Shown here piece by piece: positions 28,879 to 37,288 of a stretch of DNA of 64,000 nucleotides (its first letter is position 1; each line of letters begins with the position of its first letter). The notes below the pieces were generated by a model. It worked only from the letters and a program-made list of their open reading frames with translations. It ran no database searches and was not told where the DNA came from. The translations under genes were made by a program, and so were the position numbers. Source of the stretch: Affinundibacterium flavidum (GTDB lineage Bacteria > Pseudomonadota > Gammaproteobacteria > Burkholderiales > Burkholderiaceae_D); contig NZ_JACOGA010000004.1 in the NCBI RefSeq assembly GCF_014284175.1, forward strand, positions 270,185 through 334,184, given 5' to 3'.

Positions 28879-29487
28879 ATGATGATAAAAATTATTTTGG
28901 CAGAAGATCAAGCACTGGTATCCGGCGCTCTGGCGGCACTCTTAAAATTGGAAGGCGATATTGAGATATTGGCATTGGCAAAAAATGGCAAAGAAGCCCT
29001 CACGCTTTGTCAAACCTTACAACCCGATGTGTTGATTACCGATATAGAAATGCCCATCATGACAGGCTTGGAATTAGCGGCCGAAATCGCGGAGCAAAAA
29101 CTCGCCATCAAAGTCATCGTGCTCACCACTTTTGCCCGCTCAGGTTATCTACGCCGCGCGATGAGCAGCGGTGTACGTGGTTACATGTTGAAAGACTCGC
29201 CAGCAGAAGATCTGGCAAAAGCGATACGCAACGTACAAGCGGGTGGAAGAGCGATCGCACCAGAGTTAGCGATGGAGAGTTGGAGTGGTCAACAAGATCC
29301 GCTGAGTGAACGTGAACGCCAAGTATTGCGTCTGGCAGGGACAGGCTCGACCAGTACCGAAATTGCCAAAGTAATGCATCTCTCCGAAGGCACGGTGCGC
29401 AATTACTTATCGGAAGCCATCAGCAAATTGAATGCCAAGAATCGGGTAGAAGCATTTCGCTTGGCGCGTGATGAGGGTTGGTTGTAA
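28879..29487 (+). CDS. NarL/LuxR-type response regulator (DesR-like)
   Basis: About 202 residues. The receiver domain (1-120) has LAEDQALVSGAL, the phosphorylated Asp55 in DVLITDIEMP and Lys in MLKDSPAEDL. The C-terminal LuxR-type helix-turn-helix (about 140-202) has LSERERQVLRLAGTGSTST and EGTVRNYLSEAISKL. The gene lies 29 bp after the kinase. The pair could control the amidohydrolase gene upstream or membrane-lipid genes elsewhere. The exact start is uncertain because TTG, ATG and ATG occur in a row. Confidence 0.9.
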   Translation: MMIKIILAEDQALVSGALAALLKLEGDIEILALAKNGKEALTLCQTLQPDVLITDIEMPIMTGLELAAEIAEQKLAIKVIVLTTFARSGYLRRAMSSGVRGYMLKDSPAEDLAKAIRNVQAGGRAIAPELAMESWSGQQDPLSERERQVLRLAGTGSTSTEIAKVMHLSEGTVRNYLSEAISKLNAKNRVEAFRLARDEGWL

Positions 29488-29530
29488 ATTGTCATCGCAG
29501 ATTTGTCGATTTCAGTTTTCTGACAAACAT

Positions 29531-29560
29531 AAAAAAACGCCGCAAATTTGCGGCGTTTTT
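29531..29560. terminator. bidirectional rho-independent terminator
   Basis: AAACGCCGCAAA / TTTGCGGCGTTT is a perfect stem with A residues before and T residues after. It separates the response regulator from the convergent permease gene and can serve both. Confidence 0.93.
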
Positions 29561-29584
29561 CATTGCTGGAAATTAATTTCCGGC

Positions 29585-31033
29585 TTATTTCTTTTCAGAC
29601 AAACCCAATACGCTATAACGACGGGCAAAAGCAAAGTAAGTTACCAAGCCCAATACTGCCCAAATACAGAAGTACTTAATAGTTGGATCCCAACCGAGGC
29701 TTACGAACAACAATGCACAACCACCCAATGCCAAAGGACCTACAACCCAGATCATTGGTGCACGGAATGGACGTGGACGATTTGGCTGAGTAACGCGCAA
29801 AATCATCACACCCAAAGCGACGACGAAGAAAGCGAACAAAGTACCGGAGTTAGAAATATCGGCCAATACACTGACTGGGAACACCGCAGAGAAAATCGCA
29901 ACAAATACACCAGTCACAATAGTCACTACATGTGGTGTATGGAAGCGCTCATGCACAGCAGTAAATGCTTTTGGCATCAAACCATCACGTGCCATTGTGA
30001 ACAAAATACGTGTTTGACCGTAGATCATCATCAAGATAACAGATGGCAAAGCCAAAATCGCAGCGATACCTACCAAATCACCTACGCGTGGGTAACCGAG
30101 TTCACGCAAAATGAAAGCTAAAGGCTCTTTAGATTGAGACAAAGCACCACCTGGTTGCGCACCAACAGCGCCAACTGCAGCATAAGCTACCAGCAGGTAG
30201 AACACAGTACAAATACCGAGTGAACCGATCAAACCGATAGGCAAGTTAACATTTGGATTTCTTGTTTCTTCTGCCGCAGTAGAAACTGCATCAAAACCAA
30301 CATAAGCAAAGAAGATAGAAGCCGATGCCCCCAACACACCAACACCAGATAACGGTGTGCCCCAACCATTTGGCAGCATTGGTTCAAAGTTCATGCCTTT
30401 AACTGCTGGGAAAGCCAAGATCACAAAAGTGGTCAATGCAACGATTTTGATGATAACCAAAACGGAAGTCACTTTCGCGCTCTTAGAAGTACCGATCACT
30501 AATAACCAAGTCACCAACAGAGAGATCAAAAATGCGATCAGATTAAATGCACCATGGGCAGTCGTGCCGTCAGGTAAAGTGATCGTGTCTGCAGGACCTG
30601 CTGTCAATGCCAAAGGTAAGCCAGCGCCGATAGAGTGCAAGAAACCATTAGCATAGCCAGACCAACCTACTGCTACCGCACCCGCAGCGATCGCGTATTC
30701 GAGGATCAAGGCCCAACCTACTGTCCAGGCGATCAACTCACCTAACACAGCATAAGAATAGGTATAGGCGGAACCTGCAACTGGCACCATCGCAGCGATT
30801 TCAGCATAAATCAATGCCGTCAACGCGCACACAAAACCAGCGATGATGAAGCTATACATCATGCCTGGTCCTGCTTTATTCGCAGCAACCGAAGTCAAAA
30901 CGAAAATACCCGTACCGATGATGGCACCAACACCCAGCATCATCAGGTCAAACCAGCCTAATTGGCGTTTGAGACCTTTCTTTTCCGCGGATTCCAGAAT
31001 CTGGTCCAGCGATTTTACACGATCAAAAAACAT
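29585..31033 (-). CDS. APC-family amino acid permease
   Basis: 482 residues with about 12 hydrophobic helices. The N-terminal LGVGAIIGTGIFVLTSVAANKAGPG is the substrate-site motif of the APC superfamily. The helix 3 line AYTYSYAVLGELIAWTVGWALILEYAIAAGAVAVGWSGY matches cationic amino acid transporter-like permeases. It probably imports an amino acid by proton or sodium symport; specificity is not clear from sequence. It has its own upstream region of about 600 bp. Confidence 0.88.
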   Translation of the reverse strand: MFFDRVKSLDQILESAEKKGLKRQLGWFDLMMLGVGAIIGTGIFVLTSVAANKAGPGMMYSFIIAGFVCALTALIYAEIAAMVPVAGSAYTYSYAVLGELIAWTVGWALILEYAIAAGAVAVGWSGYANGFLHSIGAGLPLALTAGPADTITLPDGTTAHGAFNLIAFLISLLVTWLLVIGTSKSAKVTSVLVIIKIVALTTFVILAFPAVKGMNFEPMLPNGWGTPLSGVGVLGASASIFFAYVGFDAVSTAAEETRNPNVNLPIGLIGSLGICTVFYLLVAYAAVGAVGAQPGGALSQSKEPLAFILRELGYPRVGDLVGIAAILALPSVILMMIYGQTRILFTMARDGLMPKAFTAVHERFHTPHVVTIVTGVFVAIFSAVFPVSVLADISNSGTLFAFFVVALGVMILRVTQPNRPRPFRAPMIWVVGPLALGGCALLFVSLGWDPTIKYFCIWAVLGLVTYFAFARRYSVLGLSEKK

Positions 31034-31654
31034 AGTGTTTCCTTAAGGCAAATACGATAATTTAATTTCTTATTCCCTCTCAAACCGCTTTCATTCTCGT
31101 TGTGACGAGCGTTGTCCGCAGGCGAAAAGGATCTGTTTTGTCAAACCTGCGTAACATAAGCGATTTATAGCTAAACAGTAAAGAGCAAATACGCGAAAAA
31201 ATGCCGAATCCGCACGTTTCCGACAAAATTTCTGCACTGCATAGCAACAATCTGACTTATTGTGGTAGCTGCGCAAATATTATTGGCAGCACTTGATTTG
31301 ACGCAGGCTTTCGATCAAAAGCGGCATGTTTAGTTCCCAAAGAAAATTATATTTTCCACAAGGAAACTTAAACTAGGGTATTCACTAGCTTGTCTTCAAA
31401 CATGATCGAAATATTCAAAGCCCTGTTTGCGATTGATCTGTATTGTTTTTACCGCAGGCTCTGACAATTCGCCCTTTGGTCGGCTTCGATAGTTTTGTTA
31501 CTTTGCCAGCAGGCAATATGGTGTATATTCGGCCGATTGCGCCAGCCGCTACAGTATTCATTTCTACGTGCATCTCATTCATTTCATACCATCGTCATCA
31601 ACGTAACTATCGTAATCATGTCTTCTCGCATTCACTTTTTTGATTGGACGCATC
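31034..31654. other. long divergent intergenic region
   Basis: About 620 bp between the permease gene (minus) and the TraB/GumN gene (plus). It should hold both promoters. A 66-codon ORF at 31443-31643 has no family features and weak context, so I do not call it. I see no repeat, riboswitch or terminator-like structure. Confidence 0.5.
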
Positions 31655-32662
31655 ATGCGAAATAATTTGCCCCAAATCCCCTATCAAATTTGCCAACGCA
31701 GCATCGCCCTATGTTTTGGTAGCTTATTTAGTATCGTGATTTGCCTCGGTCTGGGACTGACGCAAACCGCCAGTGCTGCTGAAAAAACCATCAAGGCCGC
31801 AAAAGCTCCAAGCAAAGTCACAGGATTGCTGTATGAACTCAGTTTGCCACCAACTCCGGGATTAACATCTGTCCGAGATAGTAAGCAGAAAAAGACGGTC
31901 GCCTATCTCTATGGCACCATCCATATCGCGAAAAAAGACTTTTATCCCTTAGCCAAAGCGGTCAAACAATCTTATGCGAGCGCTGATACCCTAGTAGTCG
32001 AAACCGATATCACAGATGAAACCGCGAATCGTTCTATTATTGGCAAACTCAGCTATATCGCACCCGACCGCTTGGAACATCACCTGGGCCCTGGCACTTG
32101 GAATACTTTACGAGAAATGACGGGTCAGTCATTGGAACAATTTCAATTCTACAAACCAATTTTAGTCGCGATGGGGTTGACCGTCAGTGCGGGTATGCAA
32201 CTCGGCTTCGATCCAGAACAAGGATTAGACCTACATTTCATTAAGGCAGCCCAGAAAGATAAAAAGAAGCTCATCGAACTAGATGGGATTGAAGTACAAG
32301 CCGATGTCTTAAATAGTTTAAGCAATGAAGAAGGTGATGCAATACTCATCAATACTTTGAATTCATTCAAAAATGGCGAAATTCGCAAAGAGTTTGAACG
32401 TATGAGTGAGGCCTGGCGTGCTGGCGATGCTGACAAACTGGCACAGATCTTTGTTGAGGCAGCAAACAAAGACATAGGCTCGAAAAAAATCACACAAAAA
32501 CTCATCGATGAAAGGAATCCCGACACAGCAAAGAAGATTATTGAATTGATGTCGAGTGGTAAAAAATTATTCATCGCAATCGGCGCCGGGCATATGGCTG
32601 GTGAAAATAATCTGATCAAGCTACTGCAACAACAAGGACTGCAAGTGCAACAAATACGCTAA
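31655..32662 (+). CDS. TraB/GumN family protein, exported
   Basis: About 335 residues from the ATG at 31655, preceded by GGACG. A hydrophobic signal segment ends at TASAAEK. Family motifs are present: YLYGTIHIAKKDFYPL, LVVETDI, LIDERNPDTAKKI near the end, and FIAIGAGHMAGENNL at the C-terminus. The Gly-Thr-x-His and Gly-x-Gly-His motifs are thought to coordinate metal in this family, which is related to the Tiki proteases. It is the first gene of a seven-gene run. The next gene overlaps its stop codon, implying translational coupling. Confidence 0.85.
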   Translation: MRNNLPQIPYQICQRSIALCFGSLFSIVICLGLGLTQTASAAEKTIKAAKAPSKVTGLLYELSLPPTPGLTSVRDSKQKKTVAYLYGTIHIAKKDFYPLAKAVKQSYASADTLVVETDITDETANRSIIGKLSYIAPDRLEHHLGPGTWNTLREMTGQSLEQFQFYKPILVAMGLTVSAGMQLGFDPEQGLDLHFIKAAQKDKKKLIELDGIEVQADVLNSLSNEEGDAILINTLNSFKNGEIRKEFERMSEAWRAGDADKLAQIFVEAANKDIGSKKITQKLIDERNPDTAKKIIELMSSGKKLFIAIGAGHMAGENNLIKLLQQQGLQVQQIR

Positions 32663-33060
32663 TGACAGACTACGAAAATACTAAACTGGAAGTCGATCAT
32701 CCATGGATCGCTTTTGAATCTATGGCCGAATTAGAAGCATGGATGGAATTGAACAATCAGGAATTACAAAAACTGATAGGTAATCGCGCCACACAAGGTC
32801 AGGGAATTTGTTTCAATTTGTTACTAGGTGGCGAAATCTACTTTCATACTAATGCGGATGGCGATATTCTGTTAGATGTGACTCCTGAGGCACAATGGGT
32901 GACGCCACTCATTTCCGCATGTACTCAGGTCGAGGCTCCACGTGGACAAATCTGGCACTTACCGCAACATGTACTGATCGCCATCATTATGGGATTAAAC
33001 CCTCTGGTCGCGAGTAGCCGCTTAGTGACGCAACACGCATTCAGGATACAAAAGTTTTAG
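32662..33060 (+). CDS. hypothetical protein coupled to the TraB/GumN gene
   Basis: 132 residues, acidic in the first half (MTDYENTKLEVDHPW), without signal peptide. A moderately hydrophobic stretch HVLIAIIMGLNPLVA lies near the end. The start codon overlaps the preceding TAA by one base (TAATG), a typical coupling arrangement. I do not recognise a family. As a probable cytoplasmic partner of an exported protein, its role is unclear. Confidence 0.6.
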   Translation: MTDYENTKLEVDHPWIAFESMAELEAWMELNNQELQKLIGNRATQGQGICFNLLLGGEIYFHTNADGDILLDVTPEAQWVTPLISACTQVEAPRGQIWHLPQHVLIAIIMGLNPLVASSRLVTQHAFRIQKF

Positions 33061-33099
33061 AACCGAATCTTGCTTTGAAATTTGCCTATGAGGTGCACC

Positions 33100-34221
33100 A
33101 TGCGATTCCCGACACTGTTACAGTTTCCCCGACTATTTCTGTGTTTGCTCAGCGTGTCTATCATAGGCTGCGGTGGCAATCCTGAGTTTGCCACTAAGGA
33201 CACGCCGAAAGCAATGTCTGCGACGCCAGCTGCCGCACCAGCGACGGTAGCCACTTTCGCTGGAATCAGAAACGCGTATAAAATCAGCAAAACCAGTACA
33301 GGTTTTAGCGTCAAAGAACTCAGTGGTGCGGGTACGACCGTCAATCTCAGCGGCCAAACCAGTGCTAAGTTTGCAGACGTCACCGTTAATTTATTGGTTG
33401 GCGACAAATCCAAAACCATACCAGCAGCGAGCCTTAAAACACTGATCGAACTTTACATCGCCTTTTTTAATCGCGTGCCCGACGCCGATGGTATGAGTTA
33501 CTGGATAGATCAAATCAAAGCAGGCGTCAACGTCGATCAATTATCGGCCAGCTTCTATGATGCTGCGGTTCAATTCACGGCATTGACTGGCTACTCGGCG
33601 ACCATGAGTAATGAACAATTCGTGCGCATCATTTATCAAAACGTTTTAGGTCGTAGCGGAGCTACCGCGCCACCCGATGCCGATGTCGCCTATTGGGCAG
33701 GTGAGCTGGCAAGTGGCAAACCCAAAGGATTTCTGGTCGCTACCATGCTGAACTCAGCGCATACTTTTGCGAATGACCCGGAATGGGGTTGGGTGCCACA
33801 ATTACTCGATAACAAAGTGACGGTTGGTACTTTTTTTGCGATTCAACAAGGCTTGAACTACAACACCTCGGAAGAATCTATCAGCAAGGGCATGGATATC
33901 GCCAAAGCTGTCACGTCAACTGATATCTCGCTGGCGAAAACAAAGATCGGGATGACCGATGTGCTATTTGATTTGACTGCGGCGATCAGCAATTCTGAAT
34001 TTGAAAAAGTACAGAGCATTATCAATGCACATTGCCTGACATGCCATTCGACTCAAAGAACTGAGGGCGGCATCGCCCTCCACACTGCGGACTTGATCCG
34101 ACGCAATGCCGACGCTCTATATATCATGACCGTCGTTACCCGGGCGATGCCACAAGATGGTGTATTAAGTGCCGACGAAATTGCGACGATTAGCGCCTGG
34201 TATTTAGCTGGGGCGAAATGA
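33100..34221 (+). CDS. lipoprotein with DUF4214 module and c-type haem domain
   Basis: 373 residues from the ATG at 33100 (GAGG upstream). The lipobox SIIGC puts the lipid-bearing Cys at 24. Residues about 60-290 match the C-terminus of the RTX protein at 15.2-15.9 kb, not only in DUF4214 (LIELYIAFFNRVPDADGMSYW) but also in the preceding 45 residues. Residues 311-373 form a small cytochrome-c-like domain: haem motif CLTCH (Cys312, Cys315, His316) and probable axial Met350 in TRAMPQ. SGATA at 186-190 resembles a flavinylation site. I know of no described fusion of this kind. The TlpA-like gene overlaps it by 4 bp. Confidence 0.8.
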   Translation: MRFPTLLQFPRLFLCLLSVSIIGCGGNPEFATKDTPKAMSATPAAAPATVATFAGIRNAYKISKTSTGFSVKELSGAGTTVNLSGQTSAKFADVTVNLLVGDKSKTIPAASLKTLIELYIAFFNRVPDADGMSYWIDQIKAGVNVDQLSASFYDAAVQFTALTGYSATMSNEQFVRIIYQNVLGRSGATAPPDADVAYWAGELASGKPKGFLVATMLNSAHTFANDPEWGWVPQLLDNKVTVGTFFAIQQGLNYNTSEESISKGMDIAKAVTSTDISLAKTKIGMTDVLFDLTAAISNSEFEKVQSIINAHCLTCHSTQRTEGGIALHTADLIRRNADALYIMTVVTRAMPQDGVLSADEIATISAWYLAGAK

Positions 34222-34766
34222 TGACTGCGTTTGGTGGTTTTAACCGACGACACATTCGACTATCGTGGTGGCAAATTGGGCTGAGCCTAATCTTGGCTTT
34301 TCCGCTGATTTCCCTCGCCCAAGAAACCTTAAAAATAGAACCGGTGTCAGCACCAGCATTTGAACTAACTGCCGAAAACAATAGCAAACACCAGCTCAAA
34401 CACTATTTGGGCAAATTGGTGTATATCGATTTTTGGGCTTCATGGTGTGCGCCTTGTTTGCAGTCCTTTCCATTTATGAACAGCATGCAGCAGAAGTATC
34501 AAGCGGCTGGTTTACAAATTGTCGCTATTAATTTGGACAAAAAAATGGACGATGCGCAGATTTTTCTGAAGAAAAATCCTGCACAGTTTTTGGTACTGTT
34601 TGACCCTGAAGGAAAAACACCACTGCAATACGCCGTTAAGGGAATGCCAAGTAGTTATCTGCTAGATCGCAGCGGCAAAATCATCTTTACCCACAAAGGA
34701 TTTAAGGCTGCAGATCAAGCGCTATTGGAAGCCAAAATAAGAACCGAATTGGGACTAAAGAACTAA
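34218..34766 (+). CDS. TlpA-like thioredoxin, exported
   Basis: About 182 residues with an N-terminal signal or anchor helix (about 16-34). The redox motif is WCAPC in YIDFWASWCAPCLQSFPFMN, with the cis-Pro in GMPSSYLLD. This is the TlpA/ResA form used in periplasmic reduction of disulfides, including haem-binding cysteines of apocytochromes. Its ATG overlaps the stop of the haem lipoprotein gene (ATGA), so it may keep that protein's CxxCH reduced. Alternatively it may act on the Cys-rich end of the DUF4266 lipoprotein. Confidence 0.88.
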   Translation: MMTAFGGFNRRHIRLSWWQIGLSLILAFPLISLAQETLKIEPVSAPAFELTAENNSKHQLKHYLGKLVYIDFWASWCAPCLQSFPFMNSMQQKYQAAGLQIVAINLDKKMDDAQIFLKKNPAQFLVLFDPEGKTPLQYAVKGMPSSYLLDRSGKIIFTHKGFKAADQALLEAKIRTELGLKN

Positions 34767-34776
34767 GGGACTCCAC

Positions 34777-35022
34777 ATGAAAAGACCACACACGATAGGG
34801 CGCTCCTTGATGATCGCTGGTTTATTACCTCTCATTCTTATCTGCAGTGGCTGTAGCCACTTCAGTTCGGTCGCAGCTTGGGAGAAAGGCTATCTGGCCA
34901 AAGCTGAGATGCGTTTCGATCAAGATAAACTCGCGATGAAAAATGCCGATCACATTTACACCAGTAAAGAAGCGGCATCGGGCAGCGGTAGTGTGGGCGG
35001 TGGTGGTTGCGGTTGCAATTAA
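34777..35022 (+). CDS. DUF4266 lipoprotein
   Basis: 81 residues, about 55 after processing at the lipobox (ICSGC, Cys26). The body matches DUF4266: AEMRFDQDK, then DHIYTSKEAASG, and the striking tail GSVGGGGCGCN with two closing cysteines. The family is small and its role is not known to me. It regularly occurs beside DUF3570 and ApbE-type genes, as here. The conserved Gly/Cys tail suggests a metal, disulfide or cofactor site. It lies 10 bp after the TlpA-like gene. Confidence 0.85.
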   Translation: MKRPHTIGRSLMIAGLLPLILICSGCSHFSSVAAWEKGYLAKAEMRFDQDKLAMKNADHIYTSKEAASGSGSVGGGGCGCN

Positions 35023-35142
35023 ATTCCGCAGCATTATTACTGCCAATCTTATGACCACTCCTATCGCCACAAGATTGACCATCGAGCAGCATGCCTCACA
35101 GACAGCAACTATTTAGTGACGAATTTTTAGTAGATTGAACTC

Positions 35143-36279
35143 ATGAGCGACAACATCAAAGCAAGTCCAAGCATTTTGCTAGCCGCCCTGAGTCTCAGCG
35201 GCGTCTTACCTGCCGTCACAAGTACTGCGCATGCGGAAGATGCCCCCGACAAGGCGGAAGTCAGCGTGAAATATTTGCGCTATCGGGATCAACAACCTGG
35301 GCTTGATCGTCTGACCGTCAATTCACCATCGCTGTCGCTGAGTGTACCGCTAGCTGGATTGTGGAGTCTCGATGCTGGCCTGATCGCGGATCAAGTTTCC
35401 GGTGCGTCGCCGCGCTATCACACTGCGGTGTCGAGCGCGTCAAAAATGAGCGACTCACGCCGTGCTGCCGATTTAAAACTACATCGCTATTTTGAACGCG
35501 TCAAACTATCGGCTGGAATCGCCTATTCGACCGAGCATGATTACGATTCGACCGCGCTATCGTTGAATGCCAGCATCGCATCGGAAGATAACAATACCAC
35601 CTGGAATCTGGGCGTCGGCAATGCCAGCGACAAGATCACGGCCACTGGTCGCGTTTTGAAAGAAGAGAAAAACGGCCATGATTTTCTCATCGGCGTCAGT
35701 CAGGTTTTGTCACCGGTCGATATCGCACAATTGACTTTTACGCATACGAATGCGCATGGCTATTTTTCGGATGCGTATAAATCGCTTGATATCCGCCCAC
35801 GTGAGCGCCAGCAATCCGCCATGCTGCTCAAGTATCATCATTACTTTACACAGGTCGATGGCACTTTACGACTGAATTATCGTCACTACCACGATAGTTT
35901 TGGCATACGTTCGCACACTATCAATCTGGAATATGCGCAAAGTTTAGGTGATGAATGGACGATCACGCCCATGCTCCGTCTATATTCACAAAGCGCGGCA
36001 GATTTTTATTTTGATCCGGTTTATACGTTTTTATTTATCCCAGTCGGCTATAAAATTGGCGGCACACAATTTGTCAGCGAAGATCAGCGCATGTCAGCAT
36101 TTGGTGGTCGCAGCTTTGGTCTCAAATTAAGTAAGCAAGTTGATCAGCATTGGCAAGTCGATGCCAGTCTGGAGCGATATCGCCAACGCAGTGATTGGAC
36201 GTTTTTTGAGAATCACCGTCCAGCCTTGGCGTCACTAAATGCCAGCATGTTACAAATAGGTTTGCGCTATCGGTACTAA
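35143..36279 (+). CDS. DUF3570 outer-membrane beta-barrel protein
   Basis: 378 residues with a signal peptide ending STAHAE. The body is full of amphipathic beta-strands and ends in an aromatic strand (LQIGLRYRY), typical of outer-membrane barrels. QVSGASPRYHTAVSSASKMS with the following arginines is the DUF3570 signature. The function of the family is unknown. It may form the surface or channel part of the system whose redox parts are the haem lipoprotein, TlpA-like protein and ApbE. A 120-bp gap separates it from the DUF4266 gene. Confidence 0.85.
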   Translation: MSDNIKASPSILLAALSLSGVLPAVTSTAHAEDAPDKAEVSVKYLRYRDQQPGLDRLTVNSPSLSLSVPLAGLWSLDAGLIADQVSGASPRYHTAVSSASKMSDSRRAADLKLHRYFERVKLSAGIAYSTEHDYDSTALSLNASIASEDNNTTWNLGVGNASDKITATGRVLKEEKNGHDFLIGVSQVLSPVDIAQLTFTHTNAHGYFSDAYKSLDIRPRERQQSAMLLKYHHYFTQVDGTLRLNYRHYHDSFGIRSHTINLEYAQSLGDEWTITPMLRLYSQSAADFYFDPVYTFLFIPVGYKIGGTQFVSEDQRMSAFGGRSFGLKLSKQVDQHWQVDASLERYRQRSDWTFFENHRPALASLNASMLQIGLRYRY

Positions 36280-36313
36280 AATCATTACCCCGATCGTCGT
36301 GTAAATCTGAATA

Positions 36314-37231
36314 TTGAGCCTCTTCGTGCAACTATTTTCATTCTCATTTCAGGCAATGGGCAGCCGTTGCGAGTGCCGTTTGACGGCGACCACGGAGTCG
36401 CAAGCCTTCATTTTTGCGCAGATGGTGATGAATGAGGTCGGTCGGATTGAACACAAATATTCACGCTACCGCAACGACAGTATTCTCAGTCAGATCAATC
36501 AGCAGGCCGGGCTCAAAGCCGTCAACATTGATCAAGAAACTAGCGAATTACTCGATTACGCCGATGTCTTATTTCGTAGCAGCGACGGCCTGTTTGATAT
36601 CAGCTCCGGCATCCTGCGACGCGCCTGGAATTTTAGTAATCCAGTGCTGCCCGCGCCATCTCTGATTGAATCCTTACTCGACAAAGTTGGTTGGAACAAA
36701 ATTGAGCGCGATCGCCAACACATCTACTTACCAATACCGGAGATGGAAATCGATTTTGGTGGATTTGGTAAAGAATATGCAGCAGATCGCGTCGCTGCGC
36801 TATTGTTAAATGCTGGCGTAAGGCACGGCTTAATCGACTTGGGTGGGGATCTGCGCATATTGGGGCCGCAGACAAATGGCGATGCCTGGCAGATAGGCAT
36901 ACAAAACCCGCGTGATACCGAACAGCTGATCGCCACCATCCCTATACATAGCGGTGCTTTGGCGACCAGCGGTGACTACGAACGTTTTTTTGACATCGAT
37001 GGACAACGCTATTGCCATATTCTCGATCCACGAACTGGTTATCCAGTCAGACATTGGCAATCGGTGAGTGTGTTAGCGCCCTTAAGTATTGCAGCAGGTA
37101 GCTATTCTACCATCGCGATGTTGAAACAAGACGCAGCTCAAGCATGGTTGGCTGAGAGCGGCTTAGCTTACTTATTGGTAGATGCGCTCGGTCAAATTCA
37201 GCAACACAATTCGCAAACATCCGTCGCATAA
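36314..37231 (+). CDS. ApbE-type FAD:protein FMN transferase
   Basis: 305 residues from a TTG at 36314; an in-frame stop just upstream excludes a longer form. It transfers FMN from FAD to a threonine in partner proteins. Motifs: FQAMGSRCECRL at the start, DFGGFGKEYAADR, LIDLGGDLRILG, and ATSGDYERFFDIDG followed by CHILDPRTGYPV with the metal/FAD-binding residues. Most ApbE proteins are exported lipoproteins; this one lacks a clear signal peptide. It may act in the cytoplasm or its start may be misjudged. It closes the gene run 34 bp after DUF3570. Confidence 0.9.
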   Translation: MSLFVQLFSFSFQAMGSRCECRLTATTESQAFIFAQMVMNEVGRIEHKYSRYRNDSILSQINQQAGLKAVNIDQETSELLDYADVLFRSSDGLFDISSGILRRAWNFSNPVLPAPSLIESLLDKVGWNKIERDRQHIYLPIPEMEIDFGGFGKEYAADRVAALLLNAGVRHGLIDLGGDLRILGPQTNGDAWQIGIQNPRDTEQLIATIPIHSGALATSGDYERFFDIDGQRYCHILDPRTGYPVRHWQSVSVLAPLSIAAGSYSTIAMLKQDAAQAWLAESGLAYLLVDALGQIQQHNSQTSVA

Positions 37232-37288
37232 GTGGGCAACACACGCCAATTAATAGCTTATGCGTCAAAAATGAAATAAATACAGGCC

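Noticed and set aside
29468..30121. 217-codon plus-strand ORF opposite the amino acid permease
   Set aside because: The permease frame has 12 helices and family motifs; the antisense product is Cys/His/Trp-rich without a fold.
31443..31643. 66-codon ORF upstream of the TraB/GumN gene
   Set aside because: No ribosome-binding site or domain; the downstream gene has a better start.
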